Assembly (NCBI RefSeq): GCF_902764455.1
Contig: NZ_CACWVY010000021.1
Coordinates: 1-47,330, forward strand
DNA from: an uncultured Methanobrevibacter sp.
Lineage (GTDB): Archaea > Methanobacteriota > Methanobacteria > Methanobacteriales > Methanobacteriaceae
DNA: 47,330 bases
Direction of reading: 5' to 3'
In this document: positions 20,101 to 27,652 of the stretch, in pieces
How positions within the stretch are numbered: position 1 is the stretch's first letter
Layout: each line of letters starts with the position of its first letter
The notes under the pieces: generated by a model
The model's input: only the letters and a program-made list of their open reading frames with translations
Database searches by the model: none
What the model was told of the DNA's origin: nothing
Made by a program: the position numbers and the translations under genes

Positions 20101-22311
20101 AAAAACATCTCCAATATTTAACGGAATGAGACGATTCAGGTCAATTGTATAGTAACCTGGATTGGATTTTCCTTCTTTAACAAGTTTTAGCTCATCATTT
20201 ACATAAATATAAGCTGTCCAATTAGTATTTTTTTCAAAATAAGTTGAAACTGCAGCAAGATATTCATCATCTGTTGCTTCAAACATATTTTTATACCAAA
20301 CAGAACTGGAAGAGTTTAAAAAGTAATCACTCATTCCGGAAATATCATACTGATAGTTTTTATCATATTTTATAGTGTCATTAAAGATTATTGTATAAGA
20401 AGCATCACTAACTCCAGGTCTTGCAAAGTTCTTATCATAATATGAAACGTAGAAATATCCTTTATTTCCCCAATTCGGACCCCAGCTGTTTTTTACAATC
20501 CATGCACCATCACCTTCAATAGAACTTCCCCTGTAAAAGTTTGATTTAGAATAGTTATCATCCCATCCTACAATGGTTACTGCATGATTACAATCCATGA
20601 CATTATAGCAATAATAATTATTATTCCTCAAATAACTGTAATAAAAAGCAAAAGAAGTTGAAACTGCACCATACTGCATTAACGCTTTTTTAATTGCATC
20701 ATTTTCAGTGAAATTGTCACGTTTTAAAAATAGGATATTTTGAATATGCAATATACTGTCAATTACTGGGGAAACTGCTGAATTGTCATCATGCAAATCA
20801 TCGATTTCCAAAACAGGACCTAACCAACTTGTAAGGTATCCCCGAACAAGATAATCATTACCTCCTGAATTTACATCATAATTCCATCCATAATCTGAGT
20901 ATAATGCCATTAAATTTTTCATGTTTTCTTCTGAGAGATCTATGGAAGTACCGTTTGCCTTTAAAATACATGACTCTATAACCGCTATTGCAGCAAATGC
21001 CCAGCAATTACCTCCTGATTCCTGGTTTTTAACAGGTGTTGTGTATCCTTCATCAATCAGATTATATTTTGAAGGCAGAACTTCAATTTCAACAGGATTT
21101 GCTTTATACATACTATAGTTTCCATTTCCAATTGTCAAATTGAGTTGGGATGTATCAAAGATGTCATCCATATAATATGCAAAGTTATCCTTAAAAATGT
21201 TATATGGTTCAATAGGGCTTTTTAATTTATTTAAAAGAGAATAAATAGCCCCTGCGGCATAAGATGCTGTGTTGTTGGTAAATATATTGGATCTCATATA
21301 TAATGAAGTTGAATTATCAATAAATAATGCACCCCCGTTACGTGCTGAGTTATTTGTGAACTTGGAACCTGTTAGGGTAAAATCACCGTACATGTGATAA
21401 ACTGCACCACCGTCCCATTTAGCAGAGTTATTTTCAAAATTGGCATTTGCAATTGAAACCGCTGAGTTAAGTGAAGTAATAGCTGAACCGAATGTTGAAG
21501 AGGAATTTACAAATTCAATGCTTTTTCCTGTAAAAGGAGATAATCTTAGATAAATAGCTCCGCCGGCGTCATCTACAGATATTGAATTATAAAACTTGGA
21601 TTTGGAAATAGTTACATTTTTTGCTTTTTCACAGGCTATCGCCCCACCGTAATTATATGCCATGTTTGAATTGAAAATTGTATCAATTACTTCAAGATAA
21701 CCGTTACCCATATAGATTGCACCGCCATAAACTGCAAAATTATGTTCAAAAGTACAGTTATTTAGAGTTACATGGGCATTCGGGTAACTTTCATGAGAAT
21801 ATATTGCTCCTCCGAAGTTATTTCCATAGTCATCAGGCTTAGAACCAGAACCATAGCTAAAAACAGTATTATTTGCAGTAATATCTCCATAATTGGTAAT
21901 TGACATGTCTGTAAAAGTCACATTTTGAATTGTCAGACTGCTGCTTACTGTAAAACCTATACCATTATATTGTATTATTGTTTTTTCAACATCACTACCG
22001 TAAATATTGACTTTATCAATGGATTTTGCTTTGTCCAATTGATATTCACCATTGGAAAGATGAATATTGCAATTAGCTTTGATTCTATCAGCAGTCAGAT
22101 ATTTAAAAGGATTATCCAGTGACCCGTTACCGTCTGTTTCAGCTGATGCATTGAAATAATAATCATTTGAAGCTTTTAGGACATCCTCTGAATTAGGAAC
22201 GACAAGTGAATCATCACTATCAACTGTCAGTGCTGTTTCATTATCCGCTGCAAAACTCAATGGAATAATGAGAAGCAGCAAAAATGCAAAAATGACATAC
22301 TTTTTGTACAA
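14119..22311 (-). CDS. ALP3: giant adhesin-like protein with papain-like (C1A) cysteine protease and nine 175-residue repeats
   Basis: I chose a TTG start at 22311 because GGAGGG lies 6 bases upstream and it begins directly with a signal peptide (LYKKYVIFAFLLLL...SFAADN). An ATG at 22371 would add 20 residues and place the ribosome site inside the gene. Order: beta-helix block ('GGAIYMGNG', 'NGGALFID', about 45-400); C1A protease (about 410-640) with Gln430, Cys436 in GGNCWAFA, His576 in CNHAVTIVGWDD and Asn608 in IVKNSWGPNWG; a region resembling the lectin-like domain that often follows C1 peptidases (about 650-800); nine units of about 175 residues; and a lysine-rich C-terminal domain (about 2563-2730, ending NKITIKK). 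The protease catalytic set is complete, so it is probably active outside the cell. Substrate unknown; pseudomurein peptides, dietary or host protein, or self-processing are all possible. Confidence 0.9.
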   Translation of the reverse strand: MYKKYVIFAFLLLLIIPLSFAADNETALTVDSDDSLVVPNSEDVLKASNDYYFNASAETDGNGSLDNPFKYLTADRIKANCNIHLSNGEYQLDKAKSIDKVNIYGSDVEKTIIQYNGIGFTVSSSLTIQNVTFTDMSITNYGDITANNTVFSYGSGSKPDDYGNNFGGAIYSHESYPNAHVTLNNCTFEHNFAVYGGAIYMGNGYLEVIDTIFNSNMAYNYGGAIACEKAKNVTISKSKFYNSISVDDAGGAIYLRLSPFTGKSIEFVNSSSTFGSAITSLNSAVSIANANFENNSAKWDGGAVYHMYGDFTLTGSKFTNNSARNGGALFIDNSTSLYMRSNIFTNNTASYAAGAIYSLLNKLKSPIEPYNIFKDNFAYYMDDIFDTSQLNLTIGNGNYSMYKANPVEIEVLPSKYNLIDEGYTTPVKNQESGGNCWAFAAIAVIESCILKANGTSIDLSEENMKNLMALYSDYGWNYDVNSGGNDYLVRGYLTSWLGPVLEIDDLHDDNSAVSPVIDSILHIQNILFLKRDNFTENDAIKKALMQYGAVSTSFAFYYSYLRNNNYYCYNVMDCNHAVTIVGWDDNYSKSNFYRGSSIEGDGAWIVKNSWGPNWGNKGYFYVSYYDKNFARPGVSDASYTIIFNDTIKYDKNYQYDISGMSDYFLNSSSSVWYKNMFEATDDEYLAAVSTYFEKNTNWTAYIYVNDELKLVKEGKSNPGYYTIDLNRLIPLNIGDVFEVVFNIKVDSEAAFPISEATNFNKLIYKPGISYMSYDGENWQDLFELSWTYPGHYYLSQVACIKAFTVLDEIKTTLNLTVEFNNQNPANITAKVLDQYGNPLKSGEVTFNVNNDYYSVNVVDGIALLHYAFSEVFNNIYALFESDGYISSQNYTDFFIEKYKLGIDFNITQKLNNIVLDIIAMDKINNTAKLFINEQEYIITFADGKYSLNLTELENGIYNLTLDITFPFESIYENNTVNGTFVIDMKNSKILAGDLLITDEDEMNYTVFLFDENDNPLLNKTLEVILNGEIYNLTTDGDGRAVMPLNLNPGSYNVDINFKGDNNYFNSNATSNIVLKRHVLIDLGIDKVRNNITLNINISKQINDTLTVVINNKTEIIEVKNGTSSLNLINLDNDVYNVTVDINGLFYVYDNDSTGFIVDVRRTQIIADDAVISDEGQNYTVLLVDEFNNTLSNKSVELVVDGMTYNAFTDINGQAVFLVELNVGDYVSAINFNGDNDYIESDSSSNFKVKTKVDINLTSVVTQNNVLVSINISKMITDYLTLIINNDTTTVKVINGMARHRLFNLENGIYNLSVNLNNDIYMYNEVLSEFEIDVIHTQILAEDLITDDESTLNYTIYLMGNDGNPVLNKSFEINMNGSYYNQKTDDDGKIILPLNLKSGIYALNIAFKGDDKYIGSNNSTTIKVKTKVNLGMEIDKFANNVTLTFNLSKAVNDTLNVVINDDSYLVGVVDGVGYLSFFDLVNGVYDVSVNLDEDDYEFDVAEAQFVIDMKEINILCDDIVINDEDYFIYNVTLIDGNNQLIVGKEAEIILDGAVINNKTDSNGQIFIPINLTSGIYTLTVNVAGDDSYFKNTSSSVINVKSKVVIDLSIDKFANNVTLAFNLSKAVNDTLTVGINIDSYGVGVVDGVGYLTLFDLVNGIYVVNVGLDDNIYDFNAVSGQFVVDVRKTEIIMDDLFINDEDFINYTISLIDEDLNSIKNRSIIINLNGTVYNLFTDMNGQVVIPVNLKPGNYEVTTEFMGDDSYFKSSSSSVVKVKSKVTINLNWNMFLNNVDLVFNMSKAVNDTLTINLNNNSYVVSVVDGVGRLSLFDLANGVYDVNAALDDKVYDYDTVRDKFVVDVKETVILLDDLVINDEDFINYTISLTDGEGDALLNRSVALTIGGQFYNLTTDSNGQVIIPVNLKPGSYEVKAEFMGDDSYFKSMNSSVINVKSKVVIFLNRSISLNNVDLVFNLSKAVNDTLTINLNNNSYVVSVVDGVGCLSLFDLANGVYDVNAALDDKVYDYDTVSDKFVVDVKETVILLDDLVINDEDFINYAISLTDGEGDALLNRSVALTIGEQYYNLTTDSNGQVIIPVNLKPGSYEVKAEFMGDDSHFKTSNVSSINVKCKVSIDLSIEKSANNLSMTIDLSKSINDTLTVVINNKTYEITVDDNQASLSLSNLENSVYDVYISLDEDFYDFNHIESQFIIDFKQSRIIANDLTVTENELAIFNITLIDENSNPVTNRSVEFNLNGKDYIKTTDMNGKASLLVYLSEGIYDIISQFRGDDNYSKFSITNKIMVEALKNTTASPDNFITDTIIKLNSSFPNETFVVTINDKIYSVDVNNFTEALPLNNISNGIYDVTISLNDTDDPYFKNITSQFVIDIKDSKIISADLTAYHNYKSTYSIILTDLDGNALAGKLVAFDLNGVRTSVLSDGYGQAIFEFELPVGTYYINVSYSGDVYQYYSSSVSNLIIVKSAIVEIDSTTKTYNSKYMVKFLDNAGNPLRNSNVVYTIDDVTYVKSTDAQGYLSADILQTPGNHTLTLTNPINNETLTKNISVIPRIAQNNNLVMYEYAGKYYKVLVLDDNGNPVKSGEIVQMILNGKTYNVKTNVDGYASLKVNLKNKVYTITTKYKGYSVSNKITVKPVLITKNVAVKYGKKITFKVKLLDKKGKILKNKKITFKFRGKKYIVKTNKKGYATLTLKLKLRAGNYKIYTSYGKSKATNKITIKK
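14950..19350 (-). repeat. Array of nine ~525-bp coding repeats inside ALP3
   Basis: The marker 'I(I/L)xDDxxINDEDxxNYT' recurs nine times between about 19350 and 15120 at a spacing of 525 bases (175 codons). Each unit has two Ig-like halves: one with 'NRSV...L(T/D)DSNGQVIIPVNLKPG', the other with 'NNVxLxFNLSKAVNDTL...DLANGVYDV'. Two neighbouring units (about 16005-16435 and 16530-16960) differ at only a few bases, which suggests recent duplication or gene conversion. The outer units are more diverged. Edges are approximate. Confidence 0.85.
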
Positions 22312-22317
22312 AACTTT

Positions 22318-22368
22318 CCCTCCAACAATATATAATATATAATTTATGTAAATAATATTATAAATAAT
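22318..22368. promoter_or_regulatory. Divergent promoters for ALP3 and the DUF123 gene
   Basis: The region is almost pure A/T. On the plus strand ATTATAAATA (about 22357-22366) lies 26-35 bases before the ATG at 22392 and could drive a leaderless transcript. On the minus strand AATTATATATTATATATT leads to the ALP3 ribosome site GGAGGG at 22318-22323. Confidence 0.45.
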
Positions 22369-22391
22369 CAACTTTACTTAAATGAATTACT

Positions 22392-22814
22392 ATGAAAGGA
22401 ACATACTGTCTGATAATCAATTTGAATAATACCTCAAAAATTAAAATTGGTAAAAAATTAGGTAAAATCGAGTTTGATAAAGGATATTATGTCTATGTCG
22501 GTTCAGCTATGAATTCACTTGAATCACGAATAAACAGACACTTGAGTGATGAAAAAAAGATGCATTGGCACATTGACTATTTTTTAAAAGAATCTGAAAT
22601 CGAAGAAGTAATATTCAATGAATCAACAAAAAAGATAGAATGCAAACTGTCACACTACATTTCAAAAAAAGCAACCTGCACACAAGGCTTTGGATGCTCT
22701 GACTGTGAATGTGAAAGCCATCTGTATTATTTTAAAAATAGAAAAGAAGCTATTGAATGTGTTGAAAATGCATATGATTCAATAGCTATGGAATTCAAAT
22801 ATTTCAGAAGATAA
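22392..22814 (+). CDS. GIY-YIG / DUF123 family protein, putative nuclease
   Basis: The 140-residue protein opens with GTYCLIINL and has 'KGYYVYVGSAMNSLESRINRH' followed by HWHIDYFL, the layout of the archaeal DUF123 family in the GIY-YIG nuclease superfamily. In this family the GIY-YIG tyrosines are replaced by the GTY...YYVYVGSA pattern, and Arg in SRINRH with the HWHIDY motif is conserved. A cysteine cluster (CTQGFGCSDCECESHLYYF) near residues 95-112 is also typical. Activity is inferred from fold and not shown. The gene is transcribed towards the helicase operon on the other strand and overlaps its last gene by 11 bases, stop against stop. No ribosome site is seen, so the transcript may be leaderless. 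Confidence 0.8.
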   Translation: MKGTYCLIINLNNTSKIKIGKKLGKIEFDKGYYVYVGSAMNSLESRINRHLSDEKKMHWHIDYFLKESEIEEVIFNESTKKIECKLSHYISKKATCTQGFGCSDCECESHLYYFKNRKEAIECVENAYDSIAMEFKYFRR

Positions 22815-23295
22815 ATTCCCTGTTTTTCTTGTGTTTATATGAAATTTCAAAAGAATCCAGTGCCAATTTCCTTAAAACTTCCAAATCTTCATCGTTAATG
22901 TTGACTACACTTTCCCAATCTTTTTCCAAGTCGGCAATTTCTGCTAAAATTTCCAGTCCCTTGGAAGTCAGTGTGCAGTCATACTCTAGGCCGTTATCAG
23001 GATTCAGGTCAATTTCAATCAGGCCATATTTTTCAAGTTTTTGATATTTTTTCAAATACAAACCCAAATGCAGATTAAACAAATCATCCTTTTTAGCCTT
23101 TTCAAACTGTTTAATTCTAATTCGTTTGTGATGAGGTTTTTCATGTTTTTTAACCTGTTTCAGGAGTTTAATTTGACTTTCATGCAGGAATATGCTTAAA
23201 TTTTCACGGACATAAGTCATTTTAGACTCTTCAATTATGCCGATTAAAGATGAAGCTGACATTTCAGCTATTGCATTCTTGTGAGGATGGGGCAT
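22804..23295 (-). CDS. Small helical protein, possible winged-helix; function unknown
   Basis: I do not recognise a named family. The 163 residues are highly charged. The stretch from about 90 to 120 ('YQKLEKYGLIEIDLNPDNGL', 'CTLTSKGLEILAEIADLEK') looks like the recognition helix, wing and end helix of a winged-helix domain, where 'YxLTSKGxExL' is common. The N-terminal half is rich in K, H and R ('KKHEKPHHKRIRIK'). GGTGAT lies 4 bases before the ATG. It is the last gene of an operon: 8 bases separate it from the HerA-like gene. A regulator or DNA-binding partner for the ATPases is an inference from context. Confidence 0.65.
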   Translation of the reverse strand: MPHPHKNAIAEMSASSLIGIIEESKMTYVRENLSIFLHESQIKLLKQVKKHEKPHHKRIRIKQFEKAKKDDLFNLHLGLYLKKYQKLEKYGLIEIDLNPDNGLEYDCTLTSKGLEILAEIADLEKDWESVVNINDEDLEVLRKLALDSFEISYKHKKNREFIF

Positions 23296-23303
23296 TTTAT
23301 CAC

Positions 23304-24905
23304 CTATTTCATTTGTCCGAAGATTCCTCTCATGATTCCTTTTGTAACTTCACGTGCAACAGTATTTGCTGCCTGTGAGGCTGCTCTTTCAGCCATTTTT
23401 TGGGTTTCAGATTTTTTAGCTCTTTTTCCTGTGGTCTGTTGACCCCCTCCTAATACAGTTCCCAAAATGTCGCCTAAACCGAATGCAGGCTGTTCAGGAG
23501 CAGATTCTTCAGCTTGAGTAGATTGTTCAACAGGTGCTTCATGATTTTGTTCTATTGCTTCTTCAATAGCTTCCTTGGTTTCAGGCACCACTTCGCTTTC
23601 AAGATTGGAATCCTCTTCAATTTTATTCAACAACAGTTCATATGCAGACTCAGGGTCAACCGGTTCCCAGTACTTGGATTTAAGTTCAGAGAGATTAATT
23701 AACTCAGTTCTCATTGAATCATCAATGGCTCCAATATAACTTTGAGGAGGTACAATGTCGACTTTTTGAACAATTCCAGGAACACCCTTCTCATCAAGTA
23801 CAGATACCAGTGCTTCCCCTATTCCAAGTTCAGATATTACATCAGAAGTATTAAAGTCAGGATTTGGTCTGAATGTTTCAGCAGCTACCTTTACAGCTTT
23901 CTGGTCTTTTGGAGTGTATGCATGAAGGGCATGCTGGACTCTGTTACCCAATTGTGCCAAGATATCATCAGGAATATCTGCAGGAGACTGTGAAATAAAG
24001 TACAATCCCACACCTTTTGATCTGATTAGCCTTACAATCTGCTCTATTTTTTTACCGAATTCGGCAGACATGTCATCAAACAAAAGATGTGCCTCATCAA
24101 AGAAGAATACAAATTTAGGTTTGTCCATATCTCCTACTTCAGGTAAATTCTCAAAGAGTTCGGAAAGCATCCATAAAAGAAATGTTGAGTATATTTCAGG
24201 AGAAAGTGAGAGTTTTTGAGCATCCAGTATGTTAATGATACCTTTTCCGTTTTCATCCACCCTGATAAAATCATTCAAGTCAAGTGAAGGTTCAAAAAAG
24301 AAGTCATTTCCGCCCTGGTCTTCGAGAGTGATTAAGCTTCTCAGAATTGTATTTGCTGATTTTTCAGCTATTGCACCATATTCGCTTTCATACTGCGCTT
24401 TATTTTCAACAACATGATTAATCATTGCTTTTAAATCTTTTAAATCGATTATAGGTAATGAATTATTATCAGCAACCTTAAATACAATATTTAAAACACC
24501 TGATTGTGCTTCAGATAAGTTTAAGATTTTGGAAAGAAGTGTAGGTCCCATTTCAGATAATGTTACACGTACAGGAAGGCCTTTTTCGCCAAACAAATCC
24601 CAGAATTCAACAGGATATGCCTGATATTTAAATCCCATATCTGCAAGCCCATAATTTTCAACATTTGTCTTGATTTTTTCAGTTTCAGAACCGATTTTGG
24701 CAAGACCTGAAATATCTCCTTTCATATCTGCTAAAAATACAGGAACTCCCATGTCTGAAAATGATTCTGCAAGAGTCTTTAAAGTAATTGTTTTACCTGT
24801 TCCGGTTGCTCCTGCTATTAGTCCGTGTCTGTTAGCCAGTTTAGGTAACAAAAACACTTTTTCATTCTCATTACAGCCAATCAATATTTTATCTTCTGCA
24901 TACAT
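23304..24905 (-). CDS. HerA/YjgR-like ATPase (DUF853 family)
   Basis: The 533-residue protein begins with 'ILIGCNENEKVFLLPKLANR' and then HGLIAGATGTGKT (Walker A, about residues 29-41), 'VFLADMKGDISGLAKIG', and FFFDEAHLLF (Walker B, about 265-274). The closing 'AANTVAREVTKGIMRGIFG' helix matches the bacterial YjgR/DUF853 type. These are HerA/FtsK-superfamily pumps thought to act on DNA; the role of YjgR itself is not settled. A glutamate- and alanine-rich linker lies at about 425-480. The start is set by GGGTGA, which contains the stop codon of the upstream helicase gene (6-base gap), so the two are probably translationally coupled. The family is mainly bacterial, so transfer into this lineage is possible. 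Confidence 0.85.
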   Translation of the reverse strand: MYAEDKILIGCNENEKVFLLPKLANRHGLIAGATGTGKTITLKTLAESFSDMGVPVFLADMKGDISGLAKIGSETEKIKTNVENYGLADMGFKYQAYPVEFWDLFGEKGLPVRVTLSEMGPTLLSKILNLSEAQSGVLNIVFKVADNNSLPIIDLKDLKAMINHVVENKAQYESEYGAIAEKSANTILRSLITLEDQGGNDFFFEPSLDLNDFIRVDENGKGIINILDAQKLSLSPEIYSTFLLWMLSELFENLPEVGDMDKPKFVFFFDEAHLLFDDMSAEFGKKIEQIVRLIRSKGVGLYFISQSPADIPDDILAQLGNRVQHALHAYTPKDQKAVKVAAETFRPNPDFNTSDVISELGIGEALVSVLDEKGVPGIVQKVDIVPPQSYIGAIDDSMRTELINLSELKSKYWEPVDPESAYELLLNKIEEDSNLESEVVPETKEAIEEAIEQNHEAPVEQSTQAEESAPEQPAFGLGDILGTVLGGGQQTTGKRAKKSETQKMAERAASQAANTVAREVTKGIMRGIFGQMK

Positions 24906-24911
24906 TCGTAT

Positions 24912-27503
24912 TCACCCGTTTTCTATTTTTTTAATTAAATAATTAGTTTTTTTGACAATATTCTGTCTGTTATAAGCTTTAGCTATTCTTTTTATTGCAT
25001 CCAAGTTTTTTACAAAATTATCAAGCCATGAAAAAATATCACCAGGATAAACCTGAATCTGATACTTTCTAAATAACTTATTTGATATATCTTGAGGGTC
25101 CTTGCCTTTAAGTCTTTCGTGAACTATAACTTCTGAAATTCCCCTTTGCATACAGCTGCAGAATGGCCTGTCCTGACATCTGCACTGCATGAAATCACTT
25201 TGAAGACCAATCAACGCATCCTGGAATTTTTTATCAACTTTTTCTATTGCTTCACCTGACGAAATTATATCAAGAGTGGATTCTGCAAAGAGTCTTGTTG
25301 AAAACTTGATTTTAAGGGCATTTGCAATCTGATTGTGAATAACACTTGAAAGATACGCATTTTCAAACATTTCCAAATCAAGTGCCATTGCCAATATTAA
25401 TACTTTTAGCTTGTCATACTTATCCTTTTTCTTATACATCGGCGACAAGCCAACATAACGTTTTAAATAGTTATAATCATTCAATGTATTTTTGATAAAC
25501 TCTGCATCATCAATTGATAAAAATGAAACTGATGTGGCTCTACCATACTTGGTAACTTCCAGTTTGTTGTTGAAACTTTTATTTATTAATCCCAAATCAT
25601 CCATTTCATCAACAGCTATTTTAATACTGATGGGAACATCAATGTTTTTGTAAAACTTGTTCAGCTCATCCATTGACTTTATGGATGTTGACGAAATATC
25701 TGCAAGAATCTGTTCATATGCTGAATCCTCATCATACTCTATGTAGACATCTTCACTATTGCTTTCAAGTAAATCCAGTGCCATTGCCTCTTCAGATTCT
25801 CCTGCAAAATCATTTCCAACTTCAGGAATTAGATAAACAATTCCCCGGTCGTGATAGGAAGGCCTTCCTGCACGCCCAAGCATCTGTGAGAATTCATTCG
25901 GATTAATCCATTTGTTTCCCATAACCAGAGAGTCAAATATTACCTGTGAAGCCGGAAAGTCAACACCTGCTGCAAGAGCTGCAGTCGTTACAACACAGGA
26001 TATTTTACCTTTATCAAAATCCTTTTCAATTTTTTCCTTTTTATAATAGGACAAACCGGCATGGTATGCCTTTGCATTAACACGTTTATTATTTAAGAAA
26101 TTAGCAATTTGATGAGTCTTACGCCTGGAATTTGTAAATATTATGGTTTGACCCCTGTAACCCTTTTTGGATTTTGTATTGAATTCCCTTTTAGCAAGCC
26201 TTTGCATGAGATGGCGTTTTTGAGACTCATTTCTCACATAAACCAAATGTCTCTCCAACGGAACCGGCCTTTCATCATATTTAACAAGTTTCATGTTGAA
26301 TTCAGAAGCTAAAAATTCAGGATTTTTAACAGTAGCTGATAGACCGATAATTTGAGTCTTAGGATATAAATGCTTTATACGTTTTATCAAACCGTTAAGA
26401 CGGGTCCCACGGTCTTCATCATCAATCATATGAATTTCATCAATCAAAACAACTCCCAAATTAGACAGGGATGATGAATTTCCATTTCTTAAAAGATAAT
26501 CTATTCCTTCATAGGTTGCAACTACAATATCCGCTTTGGACACATCAGAATCCGGCAAATTCAGCTCACCTTTTGCCTTGACTCTGTTTCTTCCAACCTT
26601 AATTGCAACTTTAAGACCCAACTTTGAATACTTCTTTTTAAAATCACGGTATTTCTGATTTGCAAGAGCAACAAGAGGTGTGAGAAATACGAACTTTTTA
26701 CCTTTTAGAGCTTCTGTAATACCTGCAAGCTCTCCAACCAAAGTTTTACCAGATCCCGTTGCACTTACGACAAGCAAATCTTCACCCTTAAGAAGGCCTT
26801 CCTTAATGGCCAGATACTGAACAGGCAGCAATTTTGTGTTGCCGGAATCCAGAAGAACCTGCTTAAAGTCTTTAGGTATCTTAAGTCTTTTCATATCAAC
26901 TGGAGGTATGATATGCTTTGATTTTCGGGTCTTGTCAAACAATGTTAAATTTCTGTTTTTTATTGCATCAAAGTGAGGGTCCAGAACAGATAAAGTCTTT
27001 TCCAAACTTCCTGTCTTTTCCAGGGTTTTTTTAAGGTTTCTGAAAATGCTTGTATCAAATCCCTGAAGTTTAAGCTCTTCTTTTATTGTGTCATGCGCAC
27101 AGTCCTTACAGATCAGCTGACCGTTATACTTATAGGAATATGATGAGTTTACAATTGTAATGTTTCCTTCAAAGGCACAGTAATCACATACCTGAGTTTT
27201 TCTAACCTTAATGTTATAGGACCTTAAGAATTTCTCAACCTTTTCATCGGGAGTTGCAAGAAAAACAGCCTGAGACCTTAATAATTTAATTACTTCCCCC
27301 GGCGGAAGCAGTTTTTCATTTAAAGTGGAATTATCCTTAAAATTATAATCTGCAACAAAGCGGGAAATAGCTAATGAATCTCCTTCATGAGAAAATTTGA
27401 TATTTCCAACAAATTCAGGTTCTCTTTTATGATTTAAAGCTCCTTTTGGAGAACCTATTGGATATAATCTCCACTGTTTTTTTACTTTCTTTAAAACTAG
27501 CAT
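24912..27503 (-). CDS. DEAD/DEAH-box (Ski2-like) helicase with N-terminal zinc finger, DUF5814-type
   Basis: The 863-residue protein has a CDYC...CKDC zinc-binding pair (about residues 104-134), SATGSGKT (Walker A, about 246-253), 'VLIDEIHMIDDEDRG' (DEIH box, about 352-366), GLSATV (about 387), and QMLGRAGR (motif VI, about 540). Near the C-terminus, 'CRCQDRPFCSCMQRGI' is a dense cysteine group followed by a helical 'DPQDISNKLFRKYQI' region. Motif spacing fits superfamily 2 Ski2/Hel308-like enzymes; in methanogens this arrangement is annotated with DUF5814. It probably unwinds nucleic acid in repair or RNA processing. It is the first gene of the helicase, HerA-like and small-protein operon. 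No ribosome site precedes the ATG. Confidence 0.85.
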   Translation of the reverse strand: MLVLKKVKKQWRLYPIGSPKGALNHKREPEFVGNIKFSHEGDSLAISRFVADYNFKDNSTLNEKLLPPGEVIKLLRSQAVFLATPDEKVEKFLRSYNIKVRKTQVCDYCAFEGNITIVNSSYSYKYNGQLICKDCAHDTIKEELKLQGFDTSIFRNLKKTLEKTGSLEKTLSVLDPHFDAIKNRNLTLFDKTRKSKHIIPPVDMKRLKIPKDFKQVLLDSGNTKLLPVQYLAIKEGLLKGEDLLVVSATGSGKTLVGELAGITEALKGKKFVFLTPLVALANQKYRDFKKKYSKLGLKVAIKVGRNRVKAKGELNLPDSDVSKADIVVATYEGIDYLLRNGNSSSLSNLGVVLIDEIHMIDDEDRGTRLNGLIKRIKHLYPKTQIIGLSATVKNPEFLASEFNMKLVKYDERPVPLERHLVYVRNESQKRHLMQRLAKREFNTKSKKGYRGQTIIFTNSRRKTHQIANFLNNKRVNAKAYHAGLSYYKKEKIEKDFDKGKISCVVTTAALAAGVDFPASQVIFDSLVMGNKWINPNEFSQMLGRAGRPSYHDRGIVYLIPEVGNDFAGESEEAMALDLLESNSEDVYIEYDEDSAYEQILADISSTSIKSMDELNKFYKNIDVPISIKIAVDEMDDLGLINKSFNNKLEVTKYGRATSVSFLSIDDAEFIKNTLNDYNYLKRYVGLSPMYKKKDKYDKLKVLILAMALDLEMFENAYLSSVIHNQIANALKIKFSTRLFAESTLDIISSGEAIEKVDKKFQDALIGLQSDFMQCRCQDRPFCSCMQRGISEVIVHERLKGKDPQDISNKLFRKYQIQVYPGDIFSWLDNFVKNLDAIKRIAKAYNRQNIVKKTNYLIKKIENG

Positions 27504-27527
27504 TATATTTAAATATATTTCTAATTG

Positions 27528-27542
27528 TTAATATAGTTTAAA
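27528..27542 (-). promoter_or_regulatory. Helicase operon promoter (TATA box)
   Basis: On the minus strand TTTAAACTATATTAAC lies 25-40 bases before the ATG at 27503. With no ribosome site present, a leaderless transcript starting close to the ATG is the simplest reading. Confidence 0.4.
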
Positions 27543-27618
27543 AAACAATAAAAATAAAAAAATAGTAAAAGATTGATTAGTCAATGTAATCCGCTGCAAA
27601 CATGTTTGATTACGATAA

Positions 27619-27631
27619 GCTTTATATAACA
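27619..27631 (+). promoter_or_regulatory. TATA box before the integrase-like remnant
   Basis: GCTTTATATAACA lies 22-34 bases before the ATG at 27653, the spacing expected for a near-leaderless archaeal promoter. Confidence 0.4.
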
Positions 27632-27652
27632 TCATGGGCATGAAGAATACGC

